A program made the position numbers and the translations under genes. Shown here piece by piece: positions 1 through 9,214 of a DNA stretch of 64,000 bases. Numbering within the stretch: the first letter of the stretch is position 1; each line of letters opens with the position of its first letter. The notes under the pieces are model-generated. The model made no database searches. It had not been told where the DNA came from and saw nothing but the letters and a program-made list of their open reading frames with translations. This DNA comes from Oscillatoriales cyanobacterium PMM_0080 (GTDB taxonomy: Bacteria; Cyanobacteriota; Cyanobacteriia; Cyanobacteriales; Microcoleaceae): assembly GCA_949127775.1 (NCBI GenBank), contig CASBQF010000272.1, positions 18,024 to 82,023 on the forward strand, written 5' to 3'.

Positions 1-249
1 CCAGTTTAATCGCTGATCGTTGAAATGCCATATCGATCGCACATACCAGGAAAAAAAAATTATCAAATTTTGTTACCATCCCCAAGGCACTTACATAAAA
101 CGCCCAATTCAAAAAACCCTCCGTATTCCCGAACCCCTTTCCTTCTACCCAACTAACAATTTAGAGCCGCACCAGCTTGTATAGAATGCTGACAGGCGAC
201 AACTAGCTCCGTTTATTGTTACTTTGGTGGAATTAGCCCACTGCTATAT
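1..249. other. Intergenic, no gene seen
   Basis: Left edge of the window. I see no coding signal, no tRNA-like cloverleaf and no clear promoter here. The stretch is AT-rich with short homopolymer runs and leads into a small inverted-repeat element before the first polysaccharide gene. Confidence 0.5.
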
Positions 250-376
250 TAGACAAGATTGCAAAAATAACTAGGACGGGCTCTCCGGCCCATCCCACAA
301 AAAGTTTTTTTCTTTTGGAACAGGCCGGAGAGCCTGTTACAAAATTTGATTAAAATGAATTTTGCAATCTTGTCTA
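250..376. repeat. MITE-like element with perfect 17-bp terminal inverted repeats
   Basis: The ends TAGACAAGATTGCAAAA (250-266) and TTTTGCAATCTTGTCTA (360-376) are exact reverse complements. Inside, GGCTCTCCGGCC and GGCCGGAGAGCC form a second nested inverted repeat, so the whole element can fold as a long hairpin. The outermost bases are TA on each side, which fits the TA target duplication of IS630/Tc1-mariner-type MITEs; that family link is inference. It lies directly upstream of the first gene of the polysaccharide locus and may affect its promoter. Confidence 0.75.
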
Positions 377-407
377 TTGATATTTTTATCACAAAGGGTA
401 GATATTT

Positions 408-1826
408 ATGGCGAGACTGATTAAAGATCTAATTTTATACAATAATTTTTTGCTGATTCTATTGGGTGTCAGCGCATTAATTATCACTCTTTTCATATTT
501 CAAATTGCCACTAAAAGAAATTTAGGTATTACTTTTGAAAAGTGGTTTGCTGTTTTGTACATATTCATATCTCCTCACGTTAATATACCTCCTTTTAATT
601 ACCTGCATTTTATCAACGTTAGTGAAGGTGATGGTAGTACGATCGGCAAGCTTCCCTTTGTATTTTATCCCTGGATAATATTTATTTTATCCGGTAGATT
701 TATTAGCTTTTTTAAACATAAATTTGTCGAATCATTGTCATTTGTAGTGCTAAGAAATCCAGGATTTTCCCTGTATTGTTTGCTACCAGTAACATCGACA
801 CTGTGGTCGCTAGTTCCTGATATTACGCTGAAAGCTGGGATGGCATTTACAGGTTTTACTATTGTTGGTTTTTACATAGCTGCGCGATATGAGTGGCACG
901 AACTATCTGGCTTAGTCCGATGGGGCTATACTTCGATCGGTATAGTTAGTTTTTTGCGGTTCCCGACTGTGACGCGAGAATTTGCAGGAATTACCAGTCA
1001 CAAAAATTCTTTGGGCAGCATCATGGTGGTGAGTACAGCACTTTGGTATTTACACTATTGCCAAGGTGCTAAAACTCAAAAAGAACGTTGGATATCTCTA
1101 TTATTCATGTTGTTTTCATTTTATTTGGTCAGGTCTACTAGCTCTGGAGGTTCCTTAGTTAATTGTTTAATGCTCATACTTATAGTATCATCTTTAAGTA
1201 TTTTGAGTAAGTTAAAATTTCAATGGGCATTTACTTGTATTGTCGGGTTTATGGTCTTCGGTATAATTTCTAGTGTTTATATAATAGACAACTTAGAGTC
1301 AATTGTGGTCGGAGGTTTGGGCAAGGACTTGACTTTGACTGGACGCACGGAATTTTGGCCACAATTAATCGCGGCAGCCAATCAGCGTCCTTGGCTTGGC
1401 TATGGATTTGAGGGATTTTTTCAACAAGATTTAATCGGTGATAAAACCCCAGCTTATTTCATATACACTACGATTGGATTTCAACCGCGAACCGCTCATA
1501 ATGGCGCTATATCAATATTGCTATTTTTCGGTTATCCCGGATTGATACTAATCTTAACTTCTCTGTTGACTAATCTGGTTTTTGCTGTCCGGGAATTGAG
1601 CCGCCGCCCGCTATCTGAGTCGGGAGTACCGATTATTTACTTAGTTTTTATTATTTTGAATAATCTAACTGAAGGTTCTTTAGGTGATATTGGGGATGTG
1701 TGGCTTGCTTACGTGTTACTAACAGTTAGACTCAGTATCGATAGTAGCAAATCTCCATCCAGCAACCGTCGCAGTTATGGACAAGATTTGCCACCGCGAT
1801 CGGCATCCAGATTGAATCCCGATTAA
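408..1826 (+). CDS. O-antigen polymerase/ligase-like membrane protein (Wzy family)
   Basis: 472 aa, almost entirely hydrophobic, with roughly ten to twelve predicted membrane segments. The region around residues 305-365 carries the pattern typical of the Wzy_C/O-antigen ligase family: LTGRTEFW, then GYGFEGFF, then a loop ending RTAHNGAISILLFFGYPG. The family joins or polymerises lipid-linked oligosaccharide repeat units on the periplasmic face of the inner membrane. The ATG follows AAAGGGT. It is the first gene of a co-directional glycosyltransferase run and is followed by the flippase, so a polymerase role in a Wzx/Wzy pathway is the best inference. The substrate cannot be read from sequence. 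Confidence 0.82.
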   Translation: MARLIKDLILYNNFLLILLGVSALIITLFIFQIATKRNLGITFEKWFAVLYIFISPHVNIPPFNYLHFINVSEGDGSTIGKLPFVFYPWIIFILSGRFISFFKHKFVESLSFVVLRNPGFSLYCLLPVTSTLWSLVPDITLKAGMAFTGFTIVGFYIAARYEWHELSGLVRWGYTSIGIVSFLRFPTVTREFAGITSHKNSLGSIMVVSTALWYLHYCQGAKTQKERWISLLFMLFSFYLVRSTSSGGSLVNCLMLILIVSSLSILSKLKFQWAFTCIVGFMVFGIISSVYIIDNLESIVVGGLGKDLTLTGRTEFWPQLIAAANQRPWLGYGFEGFFQQDLIGDKTPAYFIYTTIGFQPRTAHNGAISILLFFGYPGLILILTSLLTNLVFAVRELSRRPLSESGVPIIYLVFIILNNLTEGSLGDIGDVWLAYVLLTVRLSIDSSKSPSSNRRSYGQDLPPRSASRLNPD

Positions 1827-1945
1827 TTTGCAAAAGTTATAAATTTATATAACTATGATATACTCGGTCTATGAGCTTGGTTTTTGATTGATGTCCAAAG
1901 GCTCGAAAAGTATATTTATTTCTGACAAGGACTGAGAACTTTCTA

Positions 1946-3280
1946 ATGTTAGATAAAATAAATGCGGTTAGTCAAAAGCTCGGTCCCGGCCTCCGCCAGG
2001 TACTCGGTAATCTGGCTTGGTTGTTGACAGACCAAATTTTGCAAATGGCTCTGGGTTTGTTTGTGGGAGTCTGGGTAGCTCGATATCTGGGCCCAGCACA
2101 ATTTGGCTTAATCAATTATGCGATCGCCTTTGTTTCCCTATTTGCCTCCGTGGCGACAATGGGATTGGGTACTCTGGTAGTCCGCGATATTGCTCGCAAT
2201 CCCGAGTGCAAAGAAGAGACTCTGGGTACTGCTTTTGTCATACAATTAGTAGGTGGAATCATCACTTTACTGTTAACGGTGGCAGTGATTTCGATACAGA
2301 GTCCAAATGATGATTTAACTCGGTGGCTGGTGGGGATTATTGCCGCCGGAACGATATTTCAATCTTTTGAAACAGTAAATTTTTGGTTTCAGTCTCAAGT
2401 TCAATCTAAGTATACGGTCGTTGCTAGAAATTGTGTATCATTACTAATCGCTGCACTCAGAATCGGATTGATTCAAATCAAAGCACCGCTGATTGCTTTT
2501 GCTTGGTTGAGGTTGGGAGAGGTGGCTTTGGCTGCATTGGCGATCGCCATTATCTATCAAAGCAGAGGAAATGATTTTAAGCTGTGGCGAGTCAGTTGGG
2601 AACGAGGAAAAGAACTACTCAAAGAAAGTTGGCCGCTGGTACTATCGAGTTTGGCGGTTTTTATCTATTCCAAAATCGATCAGATTATGCTCGGTTCTGT
2701 AGACAAAACTGAGTTAGGATATTATGCAGTTGCAGTTAAACTATCGGAAGTTTGTGATTTCTTGCCCGTGATTATCGCTTCTTCTATCTTCCCCAAACTC
2801 GCACAGTTAAGAGAAAAAAATTATGGTGAATACCTAAAAAAGTTTCAAATTTACTCTGATGCTATGCTATTTTTGTGGCTAGGAGTGGCATTGCCAATCT
2901 CTTTGCTGGCTCCTTTTATCGTGCAGACGCTTTACGGCGACCAATATACAGCTTCAGCTCCGGTGCTATCTATATACGTCTGGGCTCAATTTGGGAGTAA
3001 CTTCGGCATAGCTAGAAATACCTATTTTGCCTTGGAAGGTCAATTGCGATACGGTCTTTACTTGACATTTATTGGTTCACTTTTTAATATAGTATTAAAT
3101 TCTCTACTAATTCCTAAATACGGAGCTTTTGGAGCAACAGTAGCAACTTTAATCACTTATTTCTATGTAATTATTTTGGTCAATTTTTTGATTAAAGAGT
3201 TGAGACCTTTTGGTAATTTAATCTTGCGTTCGCTCAATTTATACAAGGCGGCTTCTAGGCTAATAGGATTGGTCAAATGA
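1946..3280 (+). CDS. Polysaccharide flippase (Wzx-like, MOP superfamily)
   Basis: 444 aa with about twelve to fourteen hydrophobic segments. It has the typical N-terminal opening of the polysaccharide transporter family (a LAWLLTDQI...GLFVGVWVARYLGP stretch), and the C-terminal half repeats the bundle with WPLVLSSLAVFIYSKIDQIMLG. Such proteins flip undecaprenyl-linked repeat units across the inner membrane. It is the direct partner of the Wzy-like protein upstream. Its stop overlaps the start of the next gene (ATGA overlap at 3277), which suggests translational coupling. Length is normal for the family and the frame is intact. Confidence 0.88.
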   Translation: MLDKINAVSQKLGPGLRQVLGNLAWLLTDQILQMALGLFVGVWVARYLGPAQFGLINYAIAFVSLFASVATMGLGTLVVRDIARNPECKEETLGTAFVIQLVGGIITLLLTVAVISIQSPNDDLTRWLVGIIAAGTIFQSFETVNFWFQSQVQSKYTVVARNCVSLLIAALRIGLIQIKAPLIAFAWLRLGEVALAALAIAIIYQSRGNDFKLWRVSWERGKELLKESWPLVLSSLAVFIYSKIDQIMLGSVDKTELGYYAVAVKLSEVCDFLPVIIASSIFPKLAQLREKNYGEYLKKFQIYSDAMLFLWLGVALPISLLAPFIVQTLYGDQYTASAPVLSIYVWAQFGSNFGIARNTYFALEGQLRYGLYLTFIGSLFNIVLNSLLIPKYGAFGATVATLITYFYVIILVNFLIKELRPFGNLILRSLNLYKAASRLIGLVK

Positions 3281-4494
3281 TTGAAATTAAACCCAAGCTC
3301 CAACATCGATCGCACTGTCCCTATTCTGGCAAAATACTCAAACCTGTCAAAGTATTGTGGCAAGGTGCCCGCGTCTGTGTGGTGTCTGAATCTCCCGCAG
3401 GTGGCGAAATCATTGACGAGTTGAGAATTGGTCACGCCGCTAAGACTGCTTACAGCATTAACTTAGCTCAAGGAACAACTTTTAGCGATGACAATTATGC
3501 GGAAGAGTTTTTAGCAAAACCTTTGCTCCAATCTCTGCAAAACCCCCAAACCGAACAGCTAGAAATTGGTCAAGAAATCTTCAAGTCTTATCAGCGGGTA
3601 ATCGTATTAAACTGTATTGATTATCTTTACGGACACAGCCTTTTAAAGTTGCTAAACGCACAGAGGCATTTAGACTCTCACCCAGATTTTGGTGTAATTG
3701 TCATTGTTCAGAAATTTCTGAGATGGATGGTTCCAGAAGGAGTTGCCGAAGTCTGGACAGTACCTATATCCCTCAAAAATGGTCAGTGTTACTATCCCAG
3801 TTTTGGCGAGTTTGTCAGCAAACAGTTAGAACGTTTTGATGAAGTTTATGTAAGTGAAGCCTATTCTCATCCCAGTCGATTTGACATTAGTAAATTTACG
3901 GGGGTTCCCAAACATGATTTTGACGGAGAAGCATACAAAATTACTTTTGTTTGGCGGGAAGACAGGCTGTGGTGCAATAATTTGCTTTTCAAAGTTTGCC
4001 GAAAACTCAAATTGCTGCAAATTCCTTTGAGTATTCAAAATTGGAACGTGCGGAGGTTATTTACAAAAATCAGAAAACTGCTTCCAAACGCTAAGTTTGC
4101 TGTTGCAGGTTTGGGTGAAAGCACTAATTTTCCTGAGTGGATTCAAGATTTCAGGGTGGATAAATTTGATCAAAAAACTGAGCAGGAAATGTGTCAGGTT
4201 TACTCGGAAAGTCGCTTGGTAATTGGGATTCACGGTTCCAATATGCTATTACCATCGGGTCACGCTGGTATGACGATCGATATGATTGAGGAACGATGGG
4301 GGAATTTTGCTCAAGATGTTCTATATCAAGAGTCAGATCCTAGACTTGCTTCGTTTCGCTATCGATATCTACCACTTGCGACTAGCTTAAGTAACTTAGC
4401 ACATATTGCTTCAGAAATGATTCTTAAGCGATCGGATTTCTATTTTCACATGATGGGTGATTCTCTACGAAATAGTTTTGCTTCACGGATTTAA
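3277..4494 (+). CDS. Putative glycosyltransferase, GT61-like C-terminal region
   Basis: 405 aa, soluble. The C-terminal region (about residues 290-350) has a run of the form RLVIGIHGSNMLLPSG followed by MTIDMIEERWGNFAQD. This resembles the signature block of GT61/DUF563-type glycosyltransferases, where a conserved G.HG.... segment is followed by an acidic residue. The N-terminal half, with VCVVSESPAGGEIIDELRIG, is not recognised. The start overlaps the flippase stop by four bases, so it belongs to the same operon. The assignment to GT61 is inference from one motif; donor and acceptor are unknown. Confidence 0.6.
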   Translation: MIEIKPKLQHRSHCPYSGKILKPVKVLWQGARVCVVSESPAGGEIIDELRIGHAAKTAYSINLAQGTTFSDDNYAEEFLAKPLLQSLQNPQTEQLEIGQEIFKSYQRVIVLNCIDYLYGHSLLKLLNAQRHLDSHPDFGVIVIVQKFLRWMVPEGVAEVWTVPISLKNGQCYYPSFGEFVSKQLERFDEVYVSEAYSHPSRFDISKFTGVPKHDFDGEAYKITFVWREDRLWCNNLLFKVCRKLKLLQIPLSIQNWNVRRLFTKIRKLLPNAKFAVAGLGESTNFPEWIQDFRVDKFDQKTEQEMCQVYSESRLVIGIHGSNMLLPSGHAGMTIDMIEERWGNFAQDVLYQESDPRLASFRYRYLPLATSLSNLAHIASEMILKRSDFYFHMMGDSLRNSFASRI

Positions 4495-4532
4495 TCAATT
4501 TCATACTTTAAATATAGCGGGAGATATAGGCA

Positions 4533-5594
4533 ATGAAAAATAGCGGTTCTGTTTATATAGTTACTGGAATGTGCTGTGATGAAGAAGGGCAGGAAAGTAA
4601 ATATCCCCAGGGATCGGATGCTAAATCTTCATCGGAAAAGTTTCAATTAGTTTACTGGCGTTGTGCGGTGGTATATTTTGCTTCCAGCGTTAGAAATAAT
4701 CCCGAAGCTCAGCATATCTTATTTACGAATACCGATCGCATTCCCAACATTGAAAGCTTTAATACTGTTGAGTTTTTCAACAAAATCGGAGTTAAAGTCG
4801 TCCAGATTCCATTTACATATCAGCCACCCATTGAATACTACCCTGCTTTCAGAAGTACGTTTTTTAAGTTTGATATTATTCAATATTTGAAAAACCATTC
4901 GGAGTCAAACGATCTCTGTATCGCTTTAGACTCTGACTGCGTGTGGATTAATTCAGCCGATCGCATAATTGCCGATATCGACAAACACGGTTTGACAACT
5001 TACGATCTTTACGAACCCGATGACAAAAAAATTAGCGGCTTGACTAGGCAGGAAATGCAGAAAATTTATGAGGAATTAGGCTATAAAGTAGATGAGCCTC
5101 CTAAGTATTTTGGTGCAGAATTTATCGTAGGAAATGGGCAGCATATTAAAATATTGTCCGAGGAAGTAGACTCAATTTGGGAGACTTGCTTGCAAAGATT
5201 TGCCGCAGGGGAGACAAAATTTAATACAGAAGAGCAGATGCTCAGCTATATTTATAATAAGCTGGGATATGCTCGCAGCAGTGGTAATGCTTACTTTAAT
5301 CGAGTGTGGACATCGCCGATAATTTATACTGCAACTGAGGCAGATTTAAAAATGGATGTGTGGCATTTGCCAGCGGAGAAAGGATTCGGGATTAAGCGAC
5401 TTTTTGCACAAGTGGCTAATCCCAACTCTTATTTTTGGAATCTGCCTGTGGGAGAACGGTTTACTAAATATGTTGCAGGTTATGTAGGAATACCAAAACG
5501 TAATATTTCTAAGACTGTGATGGATGTGTTAGACAACCGGATTTCTGGCGTAAAAAGGAGATTGGCGAAAGTCACAGGTGTTGTCAAAAATTAG
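4533..5594 (+). CDS. Putative GT-A fold glycosyltransferase
   Basis: 353 aa, no signal peptide. The opening SGSVYIVTGMCCDEEG and the central LCIALDSDCVWI (about residues 127-138) look like a nucleotide-diphospho-sugar transferase fold. The DSDC/DxD-like acidic cluster sits where GT-A enzymes coordinate the metal-bound sugar nucleotide. A second region with GAEFIVGNG and FNTEEQMLSY resembles the acceptor half of GT8-like proteins. The start follows GGGAGATATAGGC. It sits between a GT61-like gene and another GT-A gene in the same direction, which supports a role in polysaccharide assembly. The exact family was not recognised. Confidence 0.55.
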   Translation: MKNSGSVYIVTGMCCDEEGQESKYPQGSDAKSSSEKFQLVYWRCAVVYFASSVRNNPEAQHILFTNTDRIPNIESFNTVEFFNKIGVKVVQIPFTYQPPIEYYPAFRSTFFKFDIIQYLKNHSESNDLCIALDSDCVWINSADRIIADIDKHGLTTYDLYEPDDKKISGLTRQEMQKIYEELGYKVDEPPKYFGAEFIVGNGQHIKILSEEVDSIWETCLQRFAAGETKFNTEEQMLSYIYNKLGYARSSGNAYFNRVWTSPIIYTATEADLKMDVWHLPAEKGFGIKRLFAQVANPNSYFWNLPVGERFTKYVAGYVGIPKRNISKTVMDVLDNRISGVKRRLAKVTGVVKN

Positions 5595-5612
5595 CATACT
5601 GGAGTTGTATAA

Positions 5613-6539
5613 ATGTTCGATCGCCAATTGAAGACCCCCGTCGCGTTTATTATTTTCAAACGCCCTGAAGAAACTCAGAGGGTGTTCTCCGAAATCCGTA
5701 AAGTCAAACCGTCTAAATTGTTAGTGGTTGCTGACGGGCCGCGGCCGGACAGACCGGGAGAAGACCTGCAATGTGCTGCTGCTCGGGCGATTATTGAGCA
5801 GGTGGATTGGGAATGCGAGGTTTTGAGAAATTATGCCGATCGCAATTTGGGATGTCGCGCTCGCGTTTCTAGCGGGCTAGATTGGGTGTTTGATACGGTG
5901 GAAGAGGCGATTGTTATTGAGGATGATTGCTTACCTGACAGTACATTTTTCTATTTTGCAGAAGAGTTACTCGAACGCTACCGATATGACGAACGAGTTA
6001 TGTCGATATCTGGACAAAATGTGCAATTTGGCAAGCAACGAACAGATTATAGTTACTACTTTTCTCGCTACACTCACTGCTGGAGTTGGGCGACTTGGAG
6101 GCGAGCTTGGAAACACTATGATTTAGAGATGAAGCTGTGGCCGGAAGTTCGGGATAGCAATTTTTTGATGGATATATTGGGTGATGCTCATGCTGCCAAA
6201 ATCTGGACGAAAACTTGTCAGTTGTGTTACGAAGGTACTCTTGATACTTGGGATTTTCAGTGGACGTTTGCTAGTTTTATTCAAAATGGTTTGAATATTT
6301 TGTCTAATGTCAATTTGGCTGCAAATATTGGACATGGAATGGGGGGGACTCACACGGATGATATCAATAGTCCCTACAATAATATGTCTGTTGAGCCGAT
6401 CGCCTTTCCGCTCAAACATCCTCCGTTTGTGATTCGGGATGCACAAGCCGATAACTTCACTCAGAATAGTTTATATGATTACGATCCGAAATTTGTGAAG
6501 AAAGTACAGCGAAAACTTAAACAACTTTTGAAAATGTAA
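5613..6539 (+). CDS. Family 2-type glycosyltransferase
   Basis: 308 aa. It opens with TPVAFIIFKRPEETQRVFSEI, then KLLVVADGPRP, and has the acidic nucleotide-sugar motif AIVIEDDCLPD near residue 98. Downstream are SWATWRRAWKHYDLEM and WDFQWTFASFIQNGL, typical of a cyanobacterial/proteobacterial GT2-like subgroup often annotated as sugar transferase. The GGAG at 5600 and the tight spacing to the previous gene indicate the same transcription unit. The specific linkage is unknown. Confidence 0.72.
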   Translation: MFDRQLKTPVAFIIFKRPEETQRVFSEIRKVKPSKLLVVADGPRPDRPGEDLQCAAARAIIEQVDWECEVLRNYADRNLGCRARVSSGLDWVFDTVEEAIVIEDDCLPDSTFFYFAEELLERYRYDERVMSISGQNVQFGKQRTDYSYYFSRYTHCWSWATWRRAWKHYDLEMKLWPEVRDSNFLMDILGDAHAAKIWTKTCQLCYEGTLDTWDFQWTFASFIQNGLNILSNVNLAANIGHGMGGTHTDDINSPYNNMSVEPIAFPLKHPPFVIRDAQADNFTQNSLYDYDPKFVKKVQRKLKQLLKM

Positions 6540-6619
6540 GTAAAAATGTAGTTTTTTTTAGATGTCTAATTTTTTGGATGAGTCGGGAATCTGGGTATTT
6601 GTTTTGGGATTTTTATGAA

Positions 6620-6766
6620 AGATTTAACCCAATACGGTTCAATTAACACTATTTATGCCCCGGAGATCCCCCTAAATCCCCCTTAAGAAGGGGGACTTTG
6701 AGAGCATTCTCATCCCCCCGATACTAAGGGGAATCTGCCTTAAGTAAACCGTATTGAGATTTAACC
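6620..6766. mobile_element. MITE-like element flanked by a 10-bp target-site duplication
   Basis: Element body 6630-6756 with imperfect terminal inverted repeats CAATACGGTTCAATTAA (left) and TTAAGTAAACCGTATTG (right). It is flanked on both sides by the identical decamer AGATTTAACC (6620-6629 and 6757-6766), a clear target-site duplication. The core holds a palindrome built on CCCCCTTAAGAAGGGGG. Related copies occur at 21012-21158 and 53211-53341. It carries no coding capacity and must have been mobilised in trans. The 10-bp duplication fits IS4-like transposases (inference). It separates two glycosyltransferase genes. Confidence 0.85.
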
Positions 6767-6849
6767 GCAGAGGCCGCAGAGAGCGCAGAGGAAGAGAGAG
6801 AGGAATAATTTTGAAGTCAACTAAGGGATTTGATACTAAGGATGTTTTG

Positions 6850-8100
6850 ATGAACGTTTTGTTGGTCAGTAATTATGATGTTCAAGGTGGTGCTGCGAGG
6901 GCGACTTATCGCTTGCACAAGGGTTTGCAAGGTATTGGAGTAAATTCGGAAATTTTGGCTGGCTATAAGTCTAGTAATGATGAAACTGTACGGTTGATGC
7001 CGACCAAATTAGGGGAAAATTTTAAGAGTATCAGACCTAAATTAAATAGACTACCGTTAAAACTATATCCAAAACTAGGTCAGGTGATTTTTTCGCCGCA
7101 ATGGGTTCCTGATTCCCTAGCATTGGAAGTTGCCAAAATTAATCCTGATGTAATTAATTTGCATTGGGTTTGTGAAGGTTATATGCAGATTGAAACTTTG
7201 GCTAAGTTTAATAAGCCGATTGTTTGGACGCTACACGATATGTGGGCGTTTACGGGTGGATGTCATTACAGCGAAAGTTGCGATCGATATCTTGATGCTT
7301 GTGGTGCTTGTCCGCAACTTCACAGCACTAAAGATGCTGATATTTCTCGTTGGATTTGGCAGCGAAAAGCTGATGCTTGGCAGAATTTGGATCTGACTTT
7401 GGTAACTCCGAGTAATTGGTTGGCTGAATGCGCGAAATCTAGTTCTTTGTTGGCAAAATATCCAGTTAAAGTGATTGCTAATGGGCTAGATGCTGATGTT
7501 TATAAGCCGCTGAACCGATCGCAAGTGAGGGATAGTTTGAATTTGCCTCAACATAAACAATTGGTGTTGTTTGGGGCGATGCAGGGTACGGAGGATCGCT
7601 GGAAGGGTTTTCCGTTGCTGGTTCCGGCTTTGCAAAGTTTGAGTCAGTCGGGATGGCAGGATAGGATTGAACTTGTGGTTTTTGGGTCTTCTGAGCCGGA
7701 AAATGCGATCGATGTTGGCTTCAAAATTCATTATCTGGGTAGGTTGGAAGATGAAATTTTGGCAAAAGTTTATGCGGCGGCGGATGTGATGGTTGTACCG
7801 TCGCGCTATGAAGCTTTTGGGCAGACGGCATCGGAAGCGCTGGCTTGTGGTACGCCTGTTGTGGCTTTTGATGTGACGGGATTAAAAGATATTGTCGATC
7901 GCCACGAAAACGGTTATTTAGCTCAACCCTATGATAGCGAAGATTTGGCGCGAGGTATTACTTGGGTTTTAGAAGATGCCCAGCGACACGAAAAGCTTTG
8001 TCATAATGCTCGGATGAAAGTTGAGGCAAAGTTTACATTAGCAGTGCAAGCTCGCGAGTATCAAAAACTTTATCAAGAAGTTTGTCAAGCAGCTAAGTAA
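6850..8100 (+). CDS. Glycosyltransferase, group 1 (GT4, GT-B fold)
   Basis: 416 aa from the chosen ATG at 6850. It opens MNVLLVSNYDVQGGAARATY, the normal N-terminus of GT4 enzymes. An upstream TTG at 6754 would add 32 residues, but it lies in the end of the mobile element and the following simple repeat, so it is rejected. The C-terminal Rossmann domain has VMVVPSRYEAFGQTASEALACGTPVVAFDVTG (positions within about 330-362 of the protein), which includes the E-x7-E nucleotide-sugar motif. AAGG precedes the start. It is a retaining transferase of the polysaccharide locus; its donor is unknown. Confidence 0.85.
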   Translation: MNVLLVSNYDVQGGAARATYRLHKGLQGIGVNSEILAGYKSSNDETVRLMPTKLGENFKSIRPKLNRLPLKLYPKLGQVIFSPQWVPDSLALEVAKINPDVINLHWVCEGYMQIETLAKFNKPIVWTLHDMWAFTGGCHYSESCDRYLDACGACPQLHSTKDADISRWIWQRKADAWQNLDLTLVTPSNWLAECAKSSSLLAKYPVKVIANGLDADVYKPLNRSQVRDSLNLPQHKQLVLFGAMQGTEDRWKGFPLLVPALQSLSQSGWQDRIELVVFGSSEPENAIDVGFKIHYLGRLEDEILAKVYAAADVMVVPSRYEAFGQTASEALACGTPVVAFDVTGLKDIVDRHENGYLAQPYDSEDLARGITWVLEDAQRHEKLCHNARMKVEAKFTLAVQAREYQKLYQEVCQAAK

Positions 8101-8304
8101 ATATACTGGAAAAACTCAAGACTTAGGTACTCAATCTTTTAAATAAGTCGGGTATGTAGAGGCTGCTCAAATGATAAACTTTCTTTTCAATTTGTTGATA
8201 ATGTGGCAAATTAAGTTAATAATTGTATTGCGATTGTAGGCGATCGGCATGGGCGATCGCACGTGAGACAGTTGATTATTGCAAACAGCCAATTTTTAAT
8301 ATAG

Positions 8305-9213
8305 ATGAAGCAGACAAGTATAGCAGTCCTGATGACTTGCCACAACCGCAAGTCAAAGACTTTGGCCACTCTAGAGTCGCTGTTTCAGCAAAGATCGATC
8401 GATGAAATTGGACATAAAGTTTATCTAGTAGATGATGGGAGCACTGATGGCACTCGTCAAGCAGTACAGCAAACATATCCTGATGTCAAGATTTTTTCTG
8501 GGGATGGCAATTTATTTTGGAATGGAGGAATGCGTATCGCTTTTAGTGAGGCAATCAAAGACGATCCAGACTATTATCTGTGGTTGAATGACGATACGAT
8601 ACTTTATCCAGAAGCTTTAAGTTCGTTGTTAACAACCAGCCGTCAGTTATTTGAACAAGGAGCAGAAAAGGCGATCGTTGCCGGTTCAACTTGCGATCCC
8701 GATACTGGTGCTTTTACTTACGGCGGTATAGTTAAAATTACTCCGTTATTGCCCTTTAAATTTCGGTTTCTCGATCCTACAGAAGCACCTCAATCTTGTG
8801 ACAGCATGAATGGTAACTGCGTACTAATTCCTCGCAGGGTTGTTGAACTTGTTGGCAATCTCGATCCAGCCTTTATTCATTATTTATCGGATTGGGAATA
8901 CGGGCTGCGTGCTCGACAAAAAGGCTGCACAGTCTGGATAGCTCCCGGCTATCAAGGAACTTGTTCGGCCAATCCCCAAGCTACAAAAGTGGCTGCTGCT
9001 AGCATGAGTGAAGGCTTAGAAAAAATGAACCAACCGAAAGGCTTAACTTTTCAAGATGCTACTCTTCAACCGTGGGAAGAATGGAAAGTATTTGCTCAGC
9101 GTCACGGTGGTTTATTCTGGCCAATTTATTGGTTGCTACCTTACAGAAGGTTAGTTTGGTTTTCAGTTTTGAGCAAGCTGGGATTAACTAAAAACAAAAC
9201 TGAAGGTAAATAG
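8305..9213 (+). CDS. Glycosyltransferase family 2 (GT-A fold)
   Basis: 302 aa. Classic GT2 features: TSIAVLMTCHNRKSKTLATL at the N-terminus, VYLVDDGSTDGT for the first acidic site, and YYLWLNDDTIL around residue 92 for the metal-binding DxD equivalent. SDWEYGLRARQKGC matches the ED-type catalytic base region. It resembles rhamnosyltransferase-like members, but the substrate is not determined. It ends one base before the next gene starts, so the two are very likely co-translated. Confidence 0.85.
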   Translation: MKQTSIAVLMTCHNRKSKTLATLESLFQQRSIDEIGHKVYLVDDGSTDGTRQAVQQTYPDVKIFSGDGNLFWNGGMRIAFSEAIKDDPDYYLWLNDDTILYPEALSSLLTTSRQLFEQGAEKAIVAGSTCDPDTGAFTYGGIVKITPLLPFKFRFLDPTEAPQSCDSMNGNCVLIPRRVVELVGNLDPAFIHYLSDWEYGLRARQKGCTVWIAPGYQGTCSANPQATKVAAASMSEGLEKMNQPKGLTFQDATLQPWEEWKVFAQRHGGLFWPIYWLLPYRRLVWFSVLSKLGLTKNKTEGK

Positions 9214-9214
9214 G

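Noticed and set aside
6754-6849. Upstream TTG start for the GT4 protein at 6850
   Set aside because: The TTG is the right terminal base triplet of the mobile element, and the extension is low-complexity and absent from the family's N-terminus.
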